Part shown: positions 62,926-64,000 of the stretch, in pieces | Layout: the number at the start of each line of letters is the position of its first letter | How positions within the stretch are numbered: the stretch's first letter is position 1 | Source of the DNA: Photobacterium angustum | GTDB lineage: Bacteria > Pseudomonadota > Gammaproteobacteria > Enterobacterales > Vibrionaceae | Assembly: GCF_003026365.1 (NCBI RefSeq) | Contig: NZ_PYOM01000011.1 | Coordinates: forward strand, 122,269 to 186,268 | Direction: 5' to 3' | Length of the DNA: 64,000 nucleotides | The notes under the pieces: model-generated | Database searches by the model: none | What the model was told of the DNA's origin: nothing | Seen by the model: only the letters and a program-made list of their open reading frames with translations | Translations under genes and position numbers: made by a program

Positions 62926-63011
62926 AAGGAGGTAAATATAACCAACAACGATAGTATTACCAACGCTCAAAGCTTCACTTATTAAAGCTCAGATAAAGTA
63001 GGAAAGGAGGT
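62926..63011 (+). other. Two perfect Shine-Dalgarno octamers without a start codon
   Basis: AAGGAGGT occurs at 62926-62933 and 63004-63011, each perfectly complementary to the 16S 3' end. Neither is followed by ATG, GTG or TTG at 4-13 bases. The nearest near-cognate codons are ATA at 62938 (15-codon frame) and ATC at 63017. They may be relics, ribosome standby sites or decoys. Confidence 0.45.
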
Positions 63012-63054
63012 ATCACATCATCTTAACTATTTTCAATGACAATTAAGTAAAACC

Positions 63055-63086
63055 AAAGCCCTGTGAATTCAAGCAGGGCTTTTTCA
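63055..63086 (+). terminator. Terminator downstream of the 128-aa gene
   Basis: AAAGCCCTG/CAGGGCTTT stem (63055-63063, 63074-63082) followed by T5. Confidence 0.85.
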
Positions 63087-63115
63087 TGAATAGGAAGTAA
63101 TATTTACTATAGACG

Positions 63116-63149
63116 AAAAAAAAGCCCCGCTATGACTAGCGAGGCTTCT
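63116..63149 (-). terminator. Terminator after the tRNA-Asp-like relic
   Basis: 10-bp stem on the minus strand (AGCCTCGCTA/TAGCGGGGCT, one T-G wobble) followed by eight T. It is a second rRNA-operon-style terminator. Confidence 0.85.
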
Positions 63150-63156
63150 TAAAAAG

Positions 63157-63249
63157 TGGTGGTTCGGACGGGATTCGAACCCGAAACCTCCGGTCTGACA
63201 GACAGCTAAACTCTCCAATAAAGAGGCTAACCAACTGAACTGCCAACTC
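63157..63249 (-). pseudogene. tRNA-Asp-like pseudogene with a 16-base expansion
   Basis: Read on the minus strand, the D-arm words GTTCAGTTGGTTAG are identical to the intact tRNA-Asp next to it. The 3' half from CTGTCA to the CCA end aligns without gaps (about 36 of 45 bases). The D-to-anticodon junction is expanded by 16 bases, giving 93 instead of 77. The acceptor stem has two mismatches and the anticodon stem keeps only three of five pairs. It is most likely a decayed duplicate of tRNA-Asp. It retains an encoded CCA and its own terminator, so it may still be transcribed if read-through occurs. Confidence 0.6.
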
Positions 63250-63283
63250 ACTCAAATACATTTAACTCATTTATTCCAAATGT

Positions 63284-63313
63284 AAAAAAGCCCCAGTCTT
63301 TCGACTAGGGCTT
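63284..63313 (-). terminator. Terminator between tRNA-Asp and the relic
   Basis: Minus-strand hairpin AAGCCCTAGTC-GAAA-GACTGGGGCTT followed by T6, just after tRNA-Asp. It probably ends the main rRNA transcript. Confidence 0.85.
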
Positions 63314-63321
63314 AATGTAAG

Positions 63322-63398
63322 TGGCGGAGCGGACGGGACTCGAACCCGCGACCCCCGGCGTGACAGGCCGGTATTCTAACCAACTGAACTACCGCTCC
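63322..63398 (-). tRNA. tRNA-Asp (GTC)
   Basis: 77-base tRNA with a perfect 7-bp acceptor stem (GGAGCGG/CCGCTCC) and encoded CCA. The anticodon loop is CTGTCAC with GTC at 63364-63362, and the T-loop is TTCGAGT. It lies downstream of the second 5S gene, the usual distal tRNA of a Vibrionaceae rRNA operon. Confidence 0.97.
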
Positions 63399-63429
63399 GC
63401 AGCGTGTCTATTCAGCATAATGCAATTTA

Positions 63430-63549
63430 GAACTTAGCAATGTCCTACTCTCACATGGGGAGACCCCACACTACCATCGGCGCTACAACATTTCACTTCT
63501 GAGTTCGGCATGGGATCAGGTGGTTCTGCTGCGCTATGGTTACTAAGTA
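63430..63549 (-). rRNA. rrf: 5S rRNA, distal variant copy
   Basis: Complete 5S-like gene. The central core (CCACCTGATCCCATGCCGAACTC, cut here to its first 20 bases: CCACCTGATCCCATGCCGAA) and the GATGGTAGTGTGGGGTCTCC arm match the proximal copy. Helix I reads ACTTAGTAA paired with TTGCTAAGT, and helix II reads GCGCAGCA against TGTTGTAGC. Both differ from the proximal copy but still pair, so it looks functional. Ends are approximate. Confidence 0.9.
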
Positions 63550-63593
63550 AATTCTTTACTGTTCTCGTTATAATAACAAAAACTAAAATTTAA

Positions 63594-63712
63594 AGCCTGG
63601 CGATGTCCTACTCTCACATGGGGAGACCCCACACTACCATCGGCGCTATTACGTTTCACTACTGAGTTCGGCATGGGATCAGGTGGGTCCATAACGCTAT
63701 GGTCGCCAAGCA
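63594..63712 (-). rRNA. rrf: 5S rRNA, proximal copy
   Basis: About 119 bases, starting TGCTTGGCGACCATAGCG and ending near GGACATCGCCAGGC on the minus strand, closely matching the E. coli 5S pattern. It follows the 23S gene by about 115 bases. Exact processed ends are inferred by comparison with E. coli. Confidence 0.95.
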
Positions 63713-63826
63713 AATTCGGTTTTATTTATTGTCATCGACAATAAATAGCAATCTGGGAAAATCTAACTAGTGTTCTCTACACGTTCAAGTGTACTTGGAG
63801 TCCGTATAAAACCCCTTGGGTGTTGT

Positions 63827-64000
<174 letters not shown>

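Noticed and set aside
63157..63249. Functional type II tRNA with a long variable arm
   Set aside because: The D arm and 3' half are those of tRNA-Asp, the acceptor stem has mismatches, and no Ser/Leu/Tyr identity features are seen.

Overview
The window is a chromosomal segment of a marine gammaproteobacterium of the family Vibrionaceae, most likely a Photobacterium (inference). The support is gene content and order: the thr operon, arcA/arcB, two glutamate synthase operons, a complete Vibrio-type chitin-oligosaccharide operon next to a ChiS-like hybrid kinase, and an AT-rich base composition. No insertion sequence, prophage, CRISPR array or obvious foreign island was seen. The left edge cuts an alanine/sodium symporter and the right edge cuts a 23S rRNA gene.

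Layout. 1-4400: AGCS symporter (partial), DUF3545 protein, ung, nfo, and grcA behind two FNR-type sites. 4400-9340: thrABC on the minus strand with an unrecorded leader peptide gene (thrL) and a transcription attenuator. 9500-12420: aceK, a small exported beta-rich protein and an RraA-like protein. 13100-17400: arcA and arcB tail to tail, then yhcC. 18000-30300: two tandem, diverged gltBD operons. 30500-33800: mtnN, a CbiB-like gene, btuF and a yadS-like channel. 33800-40800: DedA, tyrS, an M23 endopeptidase, erpA, clcA and hemL. 40900-43400: a short unlisted gene for a Cys-rich membrane peptide behind a strong Fur box, an AI-2E/PerM family protein and rsmC. 43700-62300: chiS followed by the ten-gene chitin-oligosaccharide operon. 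62500-62900: an unknown four-helix membrane protein. 63100-64000: minus-strand end of an rRNA operon with 23S, two different 5S genes, tRNA-Asp and a tRNA-Asp-like relic.

How the genes work together. The chitin block forms one pathway. ChiS senses oligosaccharides with the periplasmic binding protein, the ABC transporter imports (GlcNAc)n, and cytosolic GH20, GH9 and GH94 enzymes cleave or phosphorolyse them. GspK and the phosphohexomutase then feed GlcN-6-P and GlcNAc-6-P into amino-sugar metabolism. The left half holds an oxygen-response theme: FNR-type sites precede both grcA and arcA, and ArcB keeps the residue equivalent to E. coli Cys180 but has Leu at 241.

The best leads for something not described are the 35-residue Fur-box-linked membrane peptide (40902-41009), the TTTTGACG repeats in the chitin promoter, the compensated divergence of the two 5S genes, and the expanded tRNA-Asp relic isolated between two terminators.
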